Assembly (NCBI GenBank): GCA_964509295.1
Contig: CAZDWS010000005.1
Location: 192,083 to 256,082 of the forward strand
Direction: 5' to 3'
DNA: 64,000 nucleotides
DNA from: JBGSQR01 sp964509295
GTDB taxonomy: Bacteria; Desulfobacterota; Desulfuromonadia; Geobacterales; Pseudopelobacteraceae
The translations under genes and the position numbers were made by a program. Positions 1 to 8,251 of this stretch are shown here, piece by piece. Below the pieces are notes generated by a model. It saw only the letters and a program-made list of their open reading frames with translations. It did no database searches and was not told the DNA's origin. The first letter of the stretch is position 1. Every line of letters starts with the position of its first letter.

Positions 1-115
1 TAAAACAGACCAGCAGTGCCGTAATCATGGCGTAGATGGTTCTGAAGGTCAGATATTTAAAAATATTCAAAAGCTTGAGATCGCTGGCTAATGGATACAG
101 TAAATGATAAAGCAT
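1..115 (-). CDS. mraY: MraY, phospho-N-acetylmuramoyl-pentapeptide transferase (N-terminal part)
   Basis: Only the first 38 codons lie in the window; the gene runs off the left edge. They read MLYHLLYPLASDL and then LLNIFKYLTFRTIYAM, the usual MraY start: a short periplasmic segment followed by the first membrane helix. MraY moves phospho-MurNAc-pentapeptide from UDP to undecaprenyl phosphate in the inner membrane, making lipid I. It follows murF after about 40 bases on the same strand, as in the standard division/cell-wall cluster, so it is surely the last visible gene of that operon. The identity rests on the N-terminus plus position. Confidence 0.88.
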   Translation of the reverse strand, partial: MLYHLLYPLASDLKLLNIFKYLTFRTIYAMITALLVCF

Positions 116-155
116 AATTCGTTCTCCGGTTTTATTCCGGGCAGGGAACGCATCC

Positions 156-1529
156 CTACCTCATGGCACTCCTGATTCCTTCTGCAACTATATCCATGCG
201 CATGCCGCGTGACCCTTTGGTCAGCACAAAATCTCCCGCCTGTGCGTGAGCCACTATATCAACCACAATCTGATCATGGTTTGGCGTACGGACGACAGAT
301 GCCTCATCCATCCCGGCTGAAATGGCCCCCTCTGCCGTATGGGCTGTCAGCTCTCCAGAAAGATAGAGGCGGTCTGCCACCTTGGCGGCCTGCGTACCAA
401 GTGTTCGATGTAACCCGATCTCATCACCACCCAGTTCCAGCATATCACCCAGAGCAACAAAAGCCTTATTTGTACCCTTAAGTTCAGACAGGGTCGCCAA
501 AGCAGCCGCCATGGAAGCCGGATTGGCGTTATAGCTGTCATCGATAAGATTTAACCCGCCAATAAATTCAAGCTGAAAACGTTTGTCATAGGGGCGAAAA
601 CTCTCCAGCCCGCTGACAATAAGTGCGGGCTTAATTCCCAGGGCATCAGCAGCTGTCGCTGCTGCCAGGGCATTATAAATATTATGCAGACCAAAAGCCT
701 GCAGATGGACACTGTAACTGCTGCCTGCCAATTGCAGGTCGAAGCGCTGGCCGTTTATTCCGAGAATTTCAATCCCGGTTGCCCGCACATCAGCATTTCC
801 AGTTCCGAAGGTTATCCGGCGAACTCCGGCAGGAACCGGCTGCGCAGCAATCAGAACATCATCGGCATTCACAATTGCACAGCCTCCGGCAGTCAACCTA
901 AGCAGCAGCTCACCCTTGGCCCTGGCCACGCTGGCCACATCCCCCATGCTCTGCAGATGGGCAGCAAATGCGTTCAGGACAATGCCGGTCTGAGGAGCGG
1001 CAATTTCTGCCAGACGGTCAATCTCACCCGGCTCACTCATGCCCATTTCCAGAATCGCCCAGCGATGCTCTGCATTCAGCTTAAAGATCATTTGGGGCAA
1101 ACCGATCAGGTTATTCAGATTACCGGCAGTCTTCAACCCCGGTCCGATCTGTTCCAGTATGGCGGCCAGCATCTCTTTGGTAGTTGTCTTGCCGTTGCTG
1201 CCTGTAATACCGACTACAGGCAGATCGAACCGGTTGCGATAGGCGGCGGCCAGATCACCCAGCGCGATCAGCGTATCCCGCACAACCACAACACTCACAC
1301 TATCTGTATTTGTTATCTGCGGTATTTCTGCGGCAACGACAACCTTGATACCCCTGGCAATCACTTCGCCAATGTAATCGTGACCATCGAAGCGCTCACC
1401 GCGCAGCGCCAGAAACAACTGCCCGGGCTGAACTGTGCGGGAATCGGTGCTGACACCGTTGATCCGGTTATCTGCGGCACCATGGATCACACCACCGGTA
1501 GCGGCGGCTATCTCCGCAACAGTAAACAT
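156..1529 (-). CDS. murF: MurF, UDP-MurNAc-tripeptide:D-Ala-D-Ala ligase
   Basis: A cytoplasmic ATP-dependent ligase that adds D-Ala-D-Ala to UDP-MurNAc-tripeptide, the last soluble step of peptidoglycan precursor synthesis. The 457 residues show the Mur ligase order: an N-terminal substrate domain (STDSRTVQPGQLFLALRGERFDGHDY), a central ATPase domain with P-loop GITGSNGKTTTKEM near residue 107, and a C-terminal domain with DDSYNANPASM and a KGSRGMRM near the end. Its ATG overlaps the murE stop by one base (TGATG), so the two are translationally coupled. Length is normal for the family. Confidence 0.96.
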   Translation of the reverse strand: MFTVAEIAAATGGVIHGAADNRINGVSTDSRTVQPGQLFLALRGERFDGHDYIGEVIARGIKVVVAAEIPQITNTDSVSVVVVRDTLIALGDLAAAYRNRFDLPVVGITGSNGKTTTKEMLAAILEQIGPGLKTAGNLNNLIGLPQMIFKLNAEHRWAILEMGMSEPGEIDRLAEIAAPQTGIVLNAFAAHLQSMGDVASVARAKGELLLRLTAGGCAIVNADDVLIAAQPVPAGVRRITFGTGNADVRATGIEILGINGQRFDLQLAGSSYSVHLQAFGLHNIYNALAAATAADALGIKPALIVSGLESFRPYDKRFQLEFIGGLNLIDDSYNANPASMAAALATLSELKGTNKAFVALGDMLELGGDEIGLHRTLGTQAAKVADRLYLSGELTAHTAEGAISAGMDEASVVRTPNHDQIVVDIVAHAQAGDFVLTKGSRGMRMDIVAEGIRSAMR

Positions 1530-3088
1530 CAGGCTTTAACCTCTGCAAAGGCGGCAGCCGCCTCTTCGCGATCATCGAAATGGTGTTTAGTCGTACCGAT
1601 GATCTGGTAGTCCTCATGCCCTTTTCCAGCCAGCAGAATAATATCACCGGGAACAGCCACACTGACTGCCAGACGGATCGCATCGCGGCGGTTTTCCAGC
1701 ATGACAAAACCCTTATCTGTAAAACCGTCAGCCAGTTCTTTAACTGTGTATTCGCGAAATCCACCCTCACCCCAGCCCTCTCCCAGAGGGCGAGGGGGCA
1801 TATCAATAATGCCGGCTTTAACCTGGGCCATGATAGCAAAAGGATCTTCGCTGCGCGGGTTATCTGATGTGACAATCGCCAGATCACTCCTGCTGGCGGC
1901 AATGGCACCCATAATGGGGCGTTTACCCGGATCCCGGTCTCCGCCGCAACCAAATACCGTAATGATTCTGCCTGTTGCCAGTTCTTTAAGGGTTTTCAGC
2001 ACATTTTCAAGCGCATCACCGGTATGGGCATAATCCACCAGCAAGATAATACCATGACCGTTTTCTACCCGCTCCATACGTCCCGGAACAGCCTTATGCC
2101 CCTCGATACCAGCCTTGATCGTTTCCAGAGGCAGCCCCAGAGCAATACCGGCCGAAACTGCCGCCAGAATATTGTAGAGATTGAAGCGCCCCAGCAGACG
2201 TGATGTAAAAGCCACATCCCCTTCAGGAGTTTTCAGAATTCCAGTAATCCCATTTACGGAAAGCTGGACCCTTTCAGCCTTAACGTCTCCGTTGCAATCG
2301 ACGCCGTAGCTGATCACCGGACAGGCCGATACAGCAGCAATCTGCGCACCATACTCGTCGTCCATATTAACAGCGGCCCGACGAACCGGCTTACACTGAT
2401 CCGGTATAAGCAACCTGGAGAAGAGCTGCTGTTTTGAACTCAGGTAGCTCTCCATGGTTTTGTGGTAGTCAAGGTGATCACGGGTCAGATTGCTGAAAAT
2501 AGCCACATCAAAATGGCACCCCTCCACCCGTTTCTGTTCCAGGGCATGGGACGATACTTCCATTATGAACGCCTTGGCTCCCGCATCTGCCAGCTGCCTG
2601 AAAGCCGCCTGCAATTCAGTTGACTCGGGTGTTGTGTGCGATGCTTCCACAACCGTATCGTCGAAACGGTAACTGATCGTCCCCAGCACAGCAGGTGCAA
2701 TACCGGCTGCACGCAGAATCCCCTCAATCAAGTAGGTTGTTGTTGTTTTTCCATTTGTGCCGGTAATGCCGATCAATGGCAGGCTGGCCGTTGGATCACC
2801 ATAAAAGGCTGCAGAAACAAGACCCATGGCACTGCGACCGTCTGCCACGTGCAACCACGGCAGATCGGCAGGAGCAAGAGAAGCATCCTCCAGCAGGACA
2901 GCAGCAGCACCGGCAGCAACGGCAGCAGAAATGTAGCGGTGCCCATCCGTATTTGTACCGCGCAGGGCAAAGAACAGCATACCGGGCTTAATTGCTCTGG
3001 AGTCACAGGTAATCCCGCTGATCTCGATCTCTGAGCTGCCGTGCAACTTAAAATCTTTTATTGTAGTTAACAGCTCGAAGAGCTTCAT
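1529..3088 (-). CDS. murE: MurE, UDP-MurNAc-L-Ala-D-Glu:meso-DAP ligase, with a repeat-derived insertion
   Basis: Adds the third stem-peptide residue in the cytoplasm. The P-loop is GITGTNGKTTT, and the C-terminal domain has DNPRSEDP, the motif that in known MurE enzymes selects meso-diaminopimelate. I start at the ATG at 3088 (MKLFELL), which has AGGAG seven bases upstream, rather than the ATG 21 bases earlier, which has none. An odd stretch, MPPRPLGEGWGEGG, interrupts the C-terminal domain. It is encoded by a palindromic repeat (1761-1799) read in frame, and the reading frame is intact on both sides. Probably functional because the gene is essential. Confidence 0.95.
   Translation of the reverse strand: MKLFELLTTIKDFKLHGSSEIEISGITCDSRAIKPGMLFFALRGTNTDGHRYISAAVAAGAAAVLLEDASLAPADLPWLHVADGRSAMGLVSAAFYGDPTASLPLIGITGTNGKTTTTYLIEGILRAAGIAPAVLGTISYRFDDTVVEASHTTPESTELQAAFRQLADAGAKAFIMEVSSHALEQKRVEGCHFDVAIFSNLTRDHLDYHKTMESYLSSKQQLFSRLLIPDQCKPVRRAAVNMDDEYGAQIAAVSACPVISYGVDCNGDVKAERVQLSVNGITGILKTPEGDVAFTSRLLGRFNLYNILAAVSAGIALGLPLETIKAGIEGHKAVPGRMERVENGHGIILLVDYAHTGDALENVLKTLKELATGRIITVFGCGGDRDPGKRPIMGAIAASRSDLAIVTSDNPRSEDPFAIMAQVKAGIIDMPPRPLGEGWGEGGFREYTVKELADGFTDKGFVMLENRRDAIRLAVSVAVPGDIILLAGKGHEDYQIIGTTKHHFDDREEAAAAFAEVKA
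1761..1799. repeat. REP-like palindromic repeat inside murE
   Basis: The plus strand carries CCCTCACCCCAGCCCTCTCC followed by CAGAGGGCGAGGGGG. The core CCCTCTCCCAGAGGGCGAGGG is palindromic. The same family occurs intergenically at 16197-16240 and as an inverted pair at 22916-23006. Here it lies inside a coding sequence and is translated in frame. Confidence 0.75.
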
Positions 3089-3109
3089 GACTACTCCTGA
3101 AAATGGCAA

Positions 3110-3132
3110 AACCCGCCGACATTCGGCAGGTT
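3110..3132. terminator. Hairpin between ftsI and murE, possible attenuator
   Basis: AACCCGCCGA, a CAT loop and TCGGCAGGTT form a ten-pair stem with one G-T pair in the 28-base gap between ftsI and the longer murE reading frame. On the minus strand only four T follow, so it is at best a weak terminator or an mRNA processing/stability element. Confidence 0.35.
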
Positions 3133-3137
3133 GTTTG

Positions 3138-5123
3138 TTACGCAGAAGGGGTAAACTTTATCCAGACCCCGTCAACTCCCATAATTTTGTGCCCGGGTGG
3201 CGGGAACTGTTCCGTAGCCCGCCCACTCCCCAATAACTTGATGTTTATGTTCTGTTTCTCCATTACCTTGAGTACCCGCCGCATGCTCATACCTCGAAAG
3301 TCCGGCATGACGCCTCCTTCCACCGGCAACTCCATTGCCCCTCCGTCTGAAGAAGCCGCCTTCATTGCCACCTGGGAAGGCTTGTTTTCAAAAGCACTGG
3401 CTGTAGTAGTCGATGGCTTACTGGATGCTACCGTTGGCGCCTGTTTCAAATATGCCAGAGTATTGGAGGCAATCCCACGAAATGCCGGTGCAGCAACCAC
3501 ACCACCGTACGGACTCGTTTTCGGCTCATCAATAACAATCAAAATCGTCAGGCGAGGCTTCTCAGCCGGAACGAATCCGATAAATGAAGCAGTTCTCTTG
3601 GTTGCGGAATATCCACGTGTAACCGGATCAGCTTTCTGTGCCGTTCCGGTTTTACCGGCAACCCTGAAACCATCTACCGCTGCATTCAGACCTGTACCGC
3701 CATCGGTGGTAACTCCCTCCATCATCCTGGCGACCTTGGCAGCGGTGTCTGCTGAAATTACCCGCCTTAAAGGCTGAGGTTCAAATTTTTGAACCTCTCT
3801 ACCTGCGTCATCAATGACACGCTCCACCATATAAGGTTTCATCAGAGTGCCACCATTGGCCACAGCCGAAACAGCGGATGCCAACTGCACAGACGAAGCA
3901 GCAACGCCCTGACCAAATGAAATATTAGCCAGATCTGCTCCGTATAATTTTCTTTTATCCCGCAAACTGCCGCCTGACTCGCCCGGCAAATCAATACCGG
4001 TTTTTTCACCGAAACCAAAATTGCGCAGGTAGCGGAACAACTGTTCATCACCCAGCCTCATACCGATCTTGGCCGATCCGATATTGCTGGAATATTTGAG
4101 CACATCTGCAACCGACAGACGGGAATAGCTGTGGGTATCATGAATAGTACGGTCGGCAATTTTGTATTTGCCGTTTTCACAATTAATCATATCAGTAGTT
4201 TTGACAATTTTTTCCTCTAATGCTGCAGCCATCAAAAATATCTTGAAAGTAGAGCCGGGCTCAAAACTGTCTACAACCACATGATTTCTCAACAAAGCCT
4301 GCGAATATCCAGCATAGGAATTCGGATTAAAAGTCGGATAATTGGCCATGGCCAGCACCTTACCCGTATCCGGTTCCATTACCAGAGCCATACCGTTTTT
4401 CGCACCACTGTCAATAACAGCCTTACTAAGCTCCTTCTCAACAATGTGCTGAATTGTTGTGTCAAGAGTCAAAACTACATTTTTACCTGGAGATGAGTTC
4501 TTGACCAGTGCTTTTTTGTATGCCACATCGCGTCCAAGAGCATCCCTCTCCGTAATCAGGTAACCGGTATTCCCCAGAATGGTCGAATCGTATTTGAGCT
4601 CGATCCCTTCCAGGCCGATCGGATCCAGACCGGTAAAACCGATTACATGGGATGCCATCTCACGGTTGGGATAGAAGCGCTTGGTTTCGGAGACAAAACC
4701 GATGCCGCGCAGTTTCAGATTTTTCACCAGAACCGCTTTTTCCGGAGGTAAACGACGTTCCAGCCAGACAAAGTTTTTGCTGCCATTCAGTTTTTTGAGG
4801 AGTTCCTGTTTCGAGGTACCTAGAAATGGGGCGAGGACAGCGGCAGTTCCATCTATATCCTGAATATGTCGGGGCTCAGCATAGCATGAATCCATTTCCA
4901 ATGATACGGCAAGATTATTGCCGTTTCTGTCAAGGATACTACCACGCCCTGGGGTAAGCGGTACTACACGCTGATGCTGACGATCAGCCTTGGAAAGCAT
5001 CTCTTCATGCTGAATTATCTGCAGCCTGAATGCCTGGCAAATCACAACTACAAATAGCAGACCGAAAAACGATCCGATCATAATTATCCGGGTTCGAGCC
5101 CATTTTTCCCGTTCATCTTTCAT
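3138..5123 (-). CDS. ftsI: FtsI/PBP3-type division transpeptidase with a C-terminal PASTA domain
   Basis: A septal peptidoglycan D,D-transpeptidase (class B penicillin-binding protein) anchored by one N-terminal helix (residues about 12-30). The catalytic motifs are in order: STFK (Ser291), SSN (345-347) and KTG (491-493). Residues about 600-660 (VMPDFRGMSMRRVLKVMEKQ) form a single PASTA domain, as is usual for deltaproteobacterial and Gram-positive homologues but absent from E. coli FtsI. It sits between ftsL and murE, so its job in the divisome is secure. The 139-base gap to ftsL is longer than elsewhere in the cluster. Confidence 0.95.
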   Translation of the reverse strand: MKDEREKWARTRIIMIGSFFGLLFVVVICQAFRLQIIQHEEMLSKADRQHQRVVPLTPGRGSILDRNGNNLAVSLEMDSCYAEPRHIQDIDGTAAVLAPFLGTSKQELLKKLNGSKNFVWLERRLPPEKAVLVKNLKLRGIGFVSETKRFYPNREMASHVIGFTGLDPIGLEGIELKYDSTILGNTGYLITERDALGRDVAYKKALVKNSSPGKNVVLTLDTTIQHIVEKELSKAVIDSGAKNGMALVMEPDTGKVLAMANYPTFNPNSYAGYSQALLRNHVVVDSFEPGSTFKIFLMAAALEEKIVKTTDMINCENGKYKIADRTIHDTHSYSRLSVADVLKYSSNIGSAKIGMRLGDEQLFRYLRNFGFGEKTGIDLPGESGGSLRDKRKLYGADLANISFGQGVAASSVQLASAVSAVANGGTLMKPYMVERVIDDAGREVQKFEPQPLRRVISADTAAKVARMMEGVTTDGGTGLNAAVDGFRVAGKTGTAQKADPVTRGYSATKRTASFIGFVPAEKPRLTILIVIDEPKTSPYGGVVAAPAFRGIASNTLAYLKQAPTVASSKPSTTTASAFENKPSQVAMKAASSDGGAMELPVEGGVMPDFRGMSMRRVLKVMEKQNINIKLLGSGRATEQFPPPGHKIMGVDGVWIKFTPSA

Positions 5124-5262
5124 ATGTCACCATTGGGATCGGCACAAATCAACTCCGGATTAAAACTTTAACTGCTCAGTTATTTAGACTGAAGACCGAA
5201 GGTAATTAGAAAAAATATCCATTGGAGTTTTTCCCTTCAGCCTTCTACCTTCAATCTGCCTT

Positions 5263-5604
5263 TCATTTTACTTCAATTACCTGCTGCTTGTTTGGCAGCG
5301 CCATATTCAGATCACGTTTGGCAATTGTTTCAATACGTGCTGGAGTCTTCAGCAGTGACGTCTCAAGCTTGAGTCTTTTCTGTTCCTGTTCCGCCTCTTT
5401 GAGCTGACGACTGGATCCGGAAATTTCCAGATTCAGATCAACCAGCTTAAATCTGGACCAGACATGAAAAACAGAGACAATCGTAAAAAGCACCATACAG
5501 ATCATCAGGAATTTGAACATGTCCAGCCGCTGAGGAGCAGCAATTGTTCCGCCAAACGGCCTTGGCGATGCTACTTTGCCGTAATCAATTCTTGCTTGTG
5601 CCAT
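5263..5604 (-). CDS. ftsL: FtsL-like divisome protein
   Basis: A bitopic membrane protein of 113 residues: basic N-terminus, one transmembrane segment (MFKFLMICMVLFTIVSVF, residues about 30-47), then a heptad-rich periplasmic coiled coil (LNLEISGSSRQLKEAEQEQK). This is the FtsL plan, and its place between rsmH and ftsI is the FtsL position. I choose the ATG at 5604 (MAQARIDYGK), preceded by AAGGAG at good spacing; the upstream ATG at 5628 would overlap the end of rsmH. FtsL works with FtsB and FtsQ to activate FtsWI. Sequence conservation is low in this family, so the call leans on topology and context. Confidence 0.85.
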   Translation of the reverse strand: MAQARIDYGKVASPRPFGGTIAAPQRLDMFKFLMICMVLFTIVSVFHVWSRFKLVDLNLEISGSSRQLKEAEQEQKRLKLETSLLKTPARIETIAKRDLNMALPNKQQVIEVK

Positions 5605-5614
5605 TTTGTTCTCC

Positions 5615-6556
5615 TTACAACTTCTCAATGGCCCGCAACTTGGCGCTGCGTGCCCGTGGATTCCGATCAGTTTCTTCTTCGCCCGCCATAACCGGTTTTC
5701 CGGTCAACACCCTAACTTTAGGATGGTTGCCGCACACACACATGGGCAGATGCCGAGGGCAGGTACAACCTGTTGCGTATTCCTTGAATACATGTTTAAC
5801 AATCCGGTCCTCCAGGGAGTGAAAGGAGATCACTACGCCACGACCGCCAGGCTTCAACTTGTCAATTGCTGCCCTCAAACCTGTTTCAAGGCTTTCTAAT
5901 TCATGATTAACCGCGATGCGCAAGCCTTGAAAAGTGCGGGTAGCCGGGTGCAGTCGTTCTTCCCACTTTGCTTTTGGAATGGCGCCCTTGATTACATCCA
6001 CCAGTTGCAAGGTCGTTTCAATCCGTGCTTCCGAGCGAGCCTTAACGATAAATGCAGCAACACGTCTTGCCCAGCGTTCCTCGCCATACTCCTTGATAAT
6101 CCGTTCCAGCTCATACTCCGGCAATTCGTTGACCAGCTCAGCCGCTGTTTCTCCCCGACTTGTATCCATACGCATATCAAGTGGGGCATCCTGCTGAAAA
6201 CTGAAACCACGTTCGCCGCTGTCAAGCTGGTGTGACGAAACACCCAGGTCGAACAGAAATCCGTCCAGCCCTTCTATATCAAGCTCTGCCAGATAATCAG
6301 CCAGTCCGGCAAAATTCCCATGAACCAACTGAACCGACTTACCGAATTCGGCCAGCTTCCTTGAAGCCGCTGCCAGCGCCTCCTGATCACGATCAACCCC
6401 GATCAACAGACCGCCTTCCGGTGCACAGACTGCGGCGATCATGGCCGAATGACCGGCACCACCAAGCGTCCCGTCCAGATAGACACCACCAGCTTTTGGA
6501 GCCAGATACTGAAGCACCTCTTCCGGCAAAACCGAAAGATGATGAAAGCCGTTCAC
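5615..6556 (-). CDS. rsmH: RsmH, 16S rRNA m4C1402 N4-methyltransferase
   Basis: A SAM-dependent enzyme that N4-methylates C1402 of 16S rRNA. The 313 residues carry the family signatures: HLSVLPEEVL, the SAM-binding YLDGTLGGAGHS, FLFDLGVSSHQLD, RTFQGLRIAVN and VISFHSLEDRIVK. It begins with GTG immediately after the mraZ stop, so translation is coupled. It is the second gene of the division cluster, its usual position. Confidence 0.96.
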   Translation of the reverse strand: MNGFHHLSVLPEEVLQYLAPKAGGVYLDGTLGGAGHSAMIAAVCAPEGGLLIGVDRDQEALAAASRKLAEFGKSVQLVHGNFAGLADYLAELDIEGLDGFLFDLGVSSHQLDSGERGFSFQQDAPLDMRMDTSRGETAAELVNELPEYELERIIKEYGEERWARRVAAFIVKARSEARIETTLQLVDVIKGAIPKAKWEERLHPATRTFQGLRIAVNHELESLETGLRAAIDKLKPGGRGVVISFHSLEDRIVKHVFKEYATGCTCPRHLPMCVCGNHPKVRVLTGKPVMAGEEETDRNPRARSAKLRAIEKL

Positions 6557-7045
6557 CTAAAAGCCCAACGCGGTCAAATCCAAAGGAAGATTTTTCTCAT
6601 CCTGGGCATTGACCCTGTTGTATGTTTCACGACTCCAGATATCAAAACGCCTGTCCATACCTACAAACCAAATATCCCGCTCAAGTCCGGCGTGAACTCT
6701 CAAAGCCGGCGGTATCAGTACTCGCCCAAGCTTGTCGGTCCCGCACTCTTCAGCCGGATTAAGAAACTGTCTCTTGATACTGTCAAGCTGCAAAGAGGTA
6801 TAGCCCCCCTCATTCGCCAGCGCCTTACGCTTGATCTCAGCCCAGACACTAACCGGATAAACCGAGAGCCCACGGGCGTAACTGTCATCGCCCACATTGA
6901 TAGGCTGCGCTTTTGTAATAACAAAACGCTCCTCACCAAAGGTCTGAACAAGCCCTTCCCGGAACTTAGCCGGGATACAGGTTCGTCCTTTGCTGTCAAT
7001 GGTACTCAGATTTTCTCCGCCAAATATGGCGTCTTGAACTGACAT
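6557..7045 (-). CDS. mraZ: MraZ, regulator of the division/cell-wall cluster
   Basis: A DNA-binding protein of two AbrB-like beta-barrel halves (SpoVT/AbrB superfamily). In studied bacteria it forms rings, binds repeated TGGG-type boxes in its own promoter, and represses the dcw cluster. The first half shows GGENLSTIDSKGRTCIPAKFRE, the second ECGTDKLGRVLIPPALR. I choose the ATG at 7045 (MSVQDAIFGG), with AGGTGG just upstream, over the ATG at 7120, which lies inside the promoter. Three GTGG boxes directly precede it. Confidence 0.95.
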   Translation of the reverse strand: MSVQDAIFGGENLSTIDSKGRTCIPAKFREGLVQTFGEERFVITKAQPINVGDDSYARGLSVYPVSVWAEIKRKALANEGGYTSLQLDSIKRQFLNPAEECGTDKLGRVLIPPALRVHAGLERDIWFVGMDRRFDIWSRETYNRVNAQDEKNLPLDLTALGF

Positions 7046-7048
7046 TTG

Positions 7049-7072
7049 CCACCTATTTCCACTTTTTTCCAC
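7049..7072 (-). promoter_or_regulatory. MraZ operator: three GTGG boxes at 10-base intervals
   Basis: On the minus strand GTGGAAAAAA, GTGGAAATAG and GTGGCAAATG follow one another with an exact 10-base period (CCAC on the plus strand at 7049, 7059 and 7069). MraZ is known to bind tandem GTGG/TGGG-type direct repeats spaced about one helical turn apart. Here they lie between the -10 box and the start codon, and the last box overlaps the ribosome binding site. Confidence 0.8.
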
Positions 7073-7082
7073 TATGTGGGAA

Positions 7083-7110
7083 AATATAACGTAGATCAAT
7101 GCAATGTCAA
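7083..7110 (-). promoter_or_regulatory. Sigma-70-type promoter of the mraZ division cluster
   Basis: A perfect TTGACA (-35; 7105-7110) and TATATT (-10; 7083-7088) are separated by 16 bases, reading leftward into mraZ. The predicted start near 7076 puts the three MraZ boxes in the first 30 transcribed bases. Confidence 0.8.
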
Positions 7111-7357
7111 GATAAAACATTTAACTGATGGGGCTTTAATCACAAGCGGGACAAGATTTTCCGCTGATGGCTCCGCAACATTTCTCAGTTTTCAATCCTA
7201 ATTTTGTCCGATAGCTCAACACATGATTCTGCTTTTTTATGCAGGTCATGCAAATTCATCCAAAATTATTTCAGCAAATAATTTCAAATGTTTTTTCCAA
7301 GACTTACAGTCTTTCTTTAAAATAAAAAATCTTAAGACTTTTATTTCTGATTTCGGG

Positions 7358-7366
7358 TGGTATAAT
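7358..7366 (+). promoter_or_regulatory. Extended -10 promoter for a candidate structured RNA
   Basis: TGGTATAAT is a consensus TATAAT with an extended TGN element. There is no good -35 at 16-18 bases, as is common for extended -10 promoters. It directly precedes the hairpin-rich stretch ending at the terminator at 7563. Confidence 0.55.
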
Positions 7367-7371
7367 GCAGA

Positions 7372-7563
7372 CAGAAGCATGGAAGTAAATTATGTTCAGA
7401 GGAGGGTGATACATAATATATGGAAGACACTCCACCCAAGTGGGATCAGTAAAATAAGGTTAACAACTAGTCCGGTTAAAAAATGGACCGGATATATTCC
7501 AGCGATGGAAGACAGGATTAATTAAATAACAGAAAGCCCATCGAAGGTTCTGATGGGCTTTTA
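7372..7563 (+). ncRNA. Candidate structured small RNA of about 190 bases with an intrinsic terminator
   Basis: This fills most of the 474-base gap between mraZ and the SRAP gene. Perfect or near-perfect hairpins follow one another: ATTATGT/ACATAAT (7389-7395, 7411-7417; loop holds GGAGGG), TCCAC/GTGGGA (7431-7445), TCCGGT/ACCGGA (7471-7492), TTCCA-GCGA-TGGAA (7497-7510, a GNRA tetraloop), then a ten-pair terminator AAAGCCCATC/GATGGGCTTT ending in T-rich sequence. ATGGA occurs four times (7379, 7420, 7483, 7505), which fits the ANGGA core bound by CsrA/RsmA. A 100-codon reading frame crosses the region but has no convincing start and no known domain, so I favour RNA. I do not recognise a named RNA family. 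Confidence 0.5.
7533..7563 (+). terminator. Intrinsic terminator of the candidate RNA
   Basis: A perfect ten-pair stem, AAAGCCCATC with GATGGGCTTT around a nine-base loop, followed by TTATATTTTC. It stands 30 bases before the SRAP gene, so that gene needs its own promoter or readthrough. Confidence 0.8.
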
Positions 7564-7594
7564 TATTTTCAAAAATTGAAAAGGGACATTTTGT

Positions 7595-8251
7595 ATGTGT
7601 GAACGTTTTACTCTTAATGCAACACCGGAAGTCATTGCAAAAACATTTAATCTTCAGGAGATTCCTGATTTGACATTACGGTATAACATTGCTCCCGGTC
7701 AGAATGTGGCCAGCGTGCGTCACTATGAAGGGCAAAACAGGCTTGACCTGTCAAACTGGGGCTTGGTAACTGGCTGCCACAAAGACAACGATCAGCCAGT
7801 GATCAACGCCCGTTCCGAGACGGTCCATGAGGAATCGATTTTCAACAATTCAATCAAATTCAACAGGTGCATAGTCCCCGCGACCGGGTTCTTTCAGTGG
7901 AAGATTGAAGATGATCGTAGACAGCCATATTATGTCCGTTTGCTGAATAGCGGAATCATGGCTTTTGCCGGGATCTGGGAAAGCTGGAAAGCAGAGGATG
8001 GCACTGAAATTGTAACCTGCTGCATACTTACCACATCTTCAAATAATCTGATTCAGCCGGTCCATAAAAGAATGCCGGTTATACTGCCACCGGAGGAGTA
8101 TGGTTTCTGGCTGGATAAAAATGTACAGCATCCCATCGAACTGCAAAGGCTTTATCAGCCCTACCCATCGGAGCTAATGGTGTCTCACGAAGTCCCCGAT
8201 CTTGTAAACAACCCCAGATTCGACGGTCCATCCTGCATTCTCCAGATGTAA
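7595..8251 (+). CDS. SRAP-family (YedK/HMCES) abasic-site protein with an altered active site
   Basis: SRAP proteins crosslink covalently through Cys2 to abasic sites in single-stranded DNA. The 218 residues have Cys2 (MCERF, usually MCGRF), the DNA-contact NARSET at 71, and His157 in VHKRMPVIL. The usual GFYEW, whose glutamate is an active-site residue in E. coli YedK, reads GFFQW here, with Gln101 in its place, and Gly3 is Glu. Ring formation by Cys2 should remain possible; the Glu-assisted steps may not. Stands alone between an RNA candidate and a convergent YbaK-like gene. Confidence 0.9.
   Translation: MCERFTLNATPEVIAKTFNLQEIPDLTLRYNIAPGQNVASVRHYEGQNRLDLSNWGLVTGCHKDNDQPVINARSETVHEESIFNNSIKFNRCIVPATGFFQWKIEDDRRQPYYVRLLNSGIMAFAGIWESWKAEDGTEIVTCCILTTSSNNLIQPVHKRMPVILPPEEYGFWLDKNVQHPIELQRLYQPYPSELMVSHEVPDLVNNPRFDGPSCILQM

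Noticed and set aside
684..1610. A 308-codon plus-strand frame opposite murF
   Set aside because: Antisense to a clearly conserved MurF, rich in Cys/Gln/His as mirror frames are, no ribosome site or known domain.
7223..7525. A 100-codon frame across the structured RNA region
   Set aside because: Its ATG has no ribosome site, it lies before the likely promoter, and the DNA is dominated by hairpins.
7372..7563. The structured region as tmRNA, 6S RNA, SRP RNA or a c-di-GMP riboswitch
   Set aside because: I could not find the tag-peptide frame, the 6S central bubble, the SRP tetraloop motif, or the conserved GEMM core.
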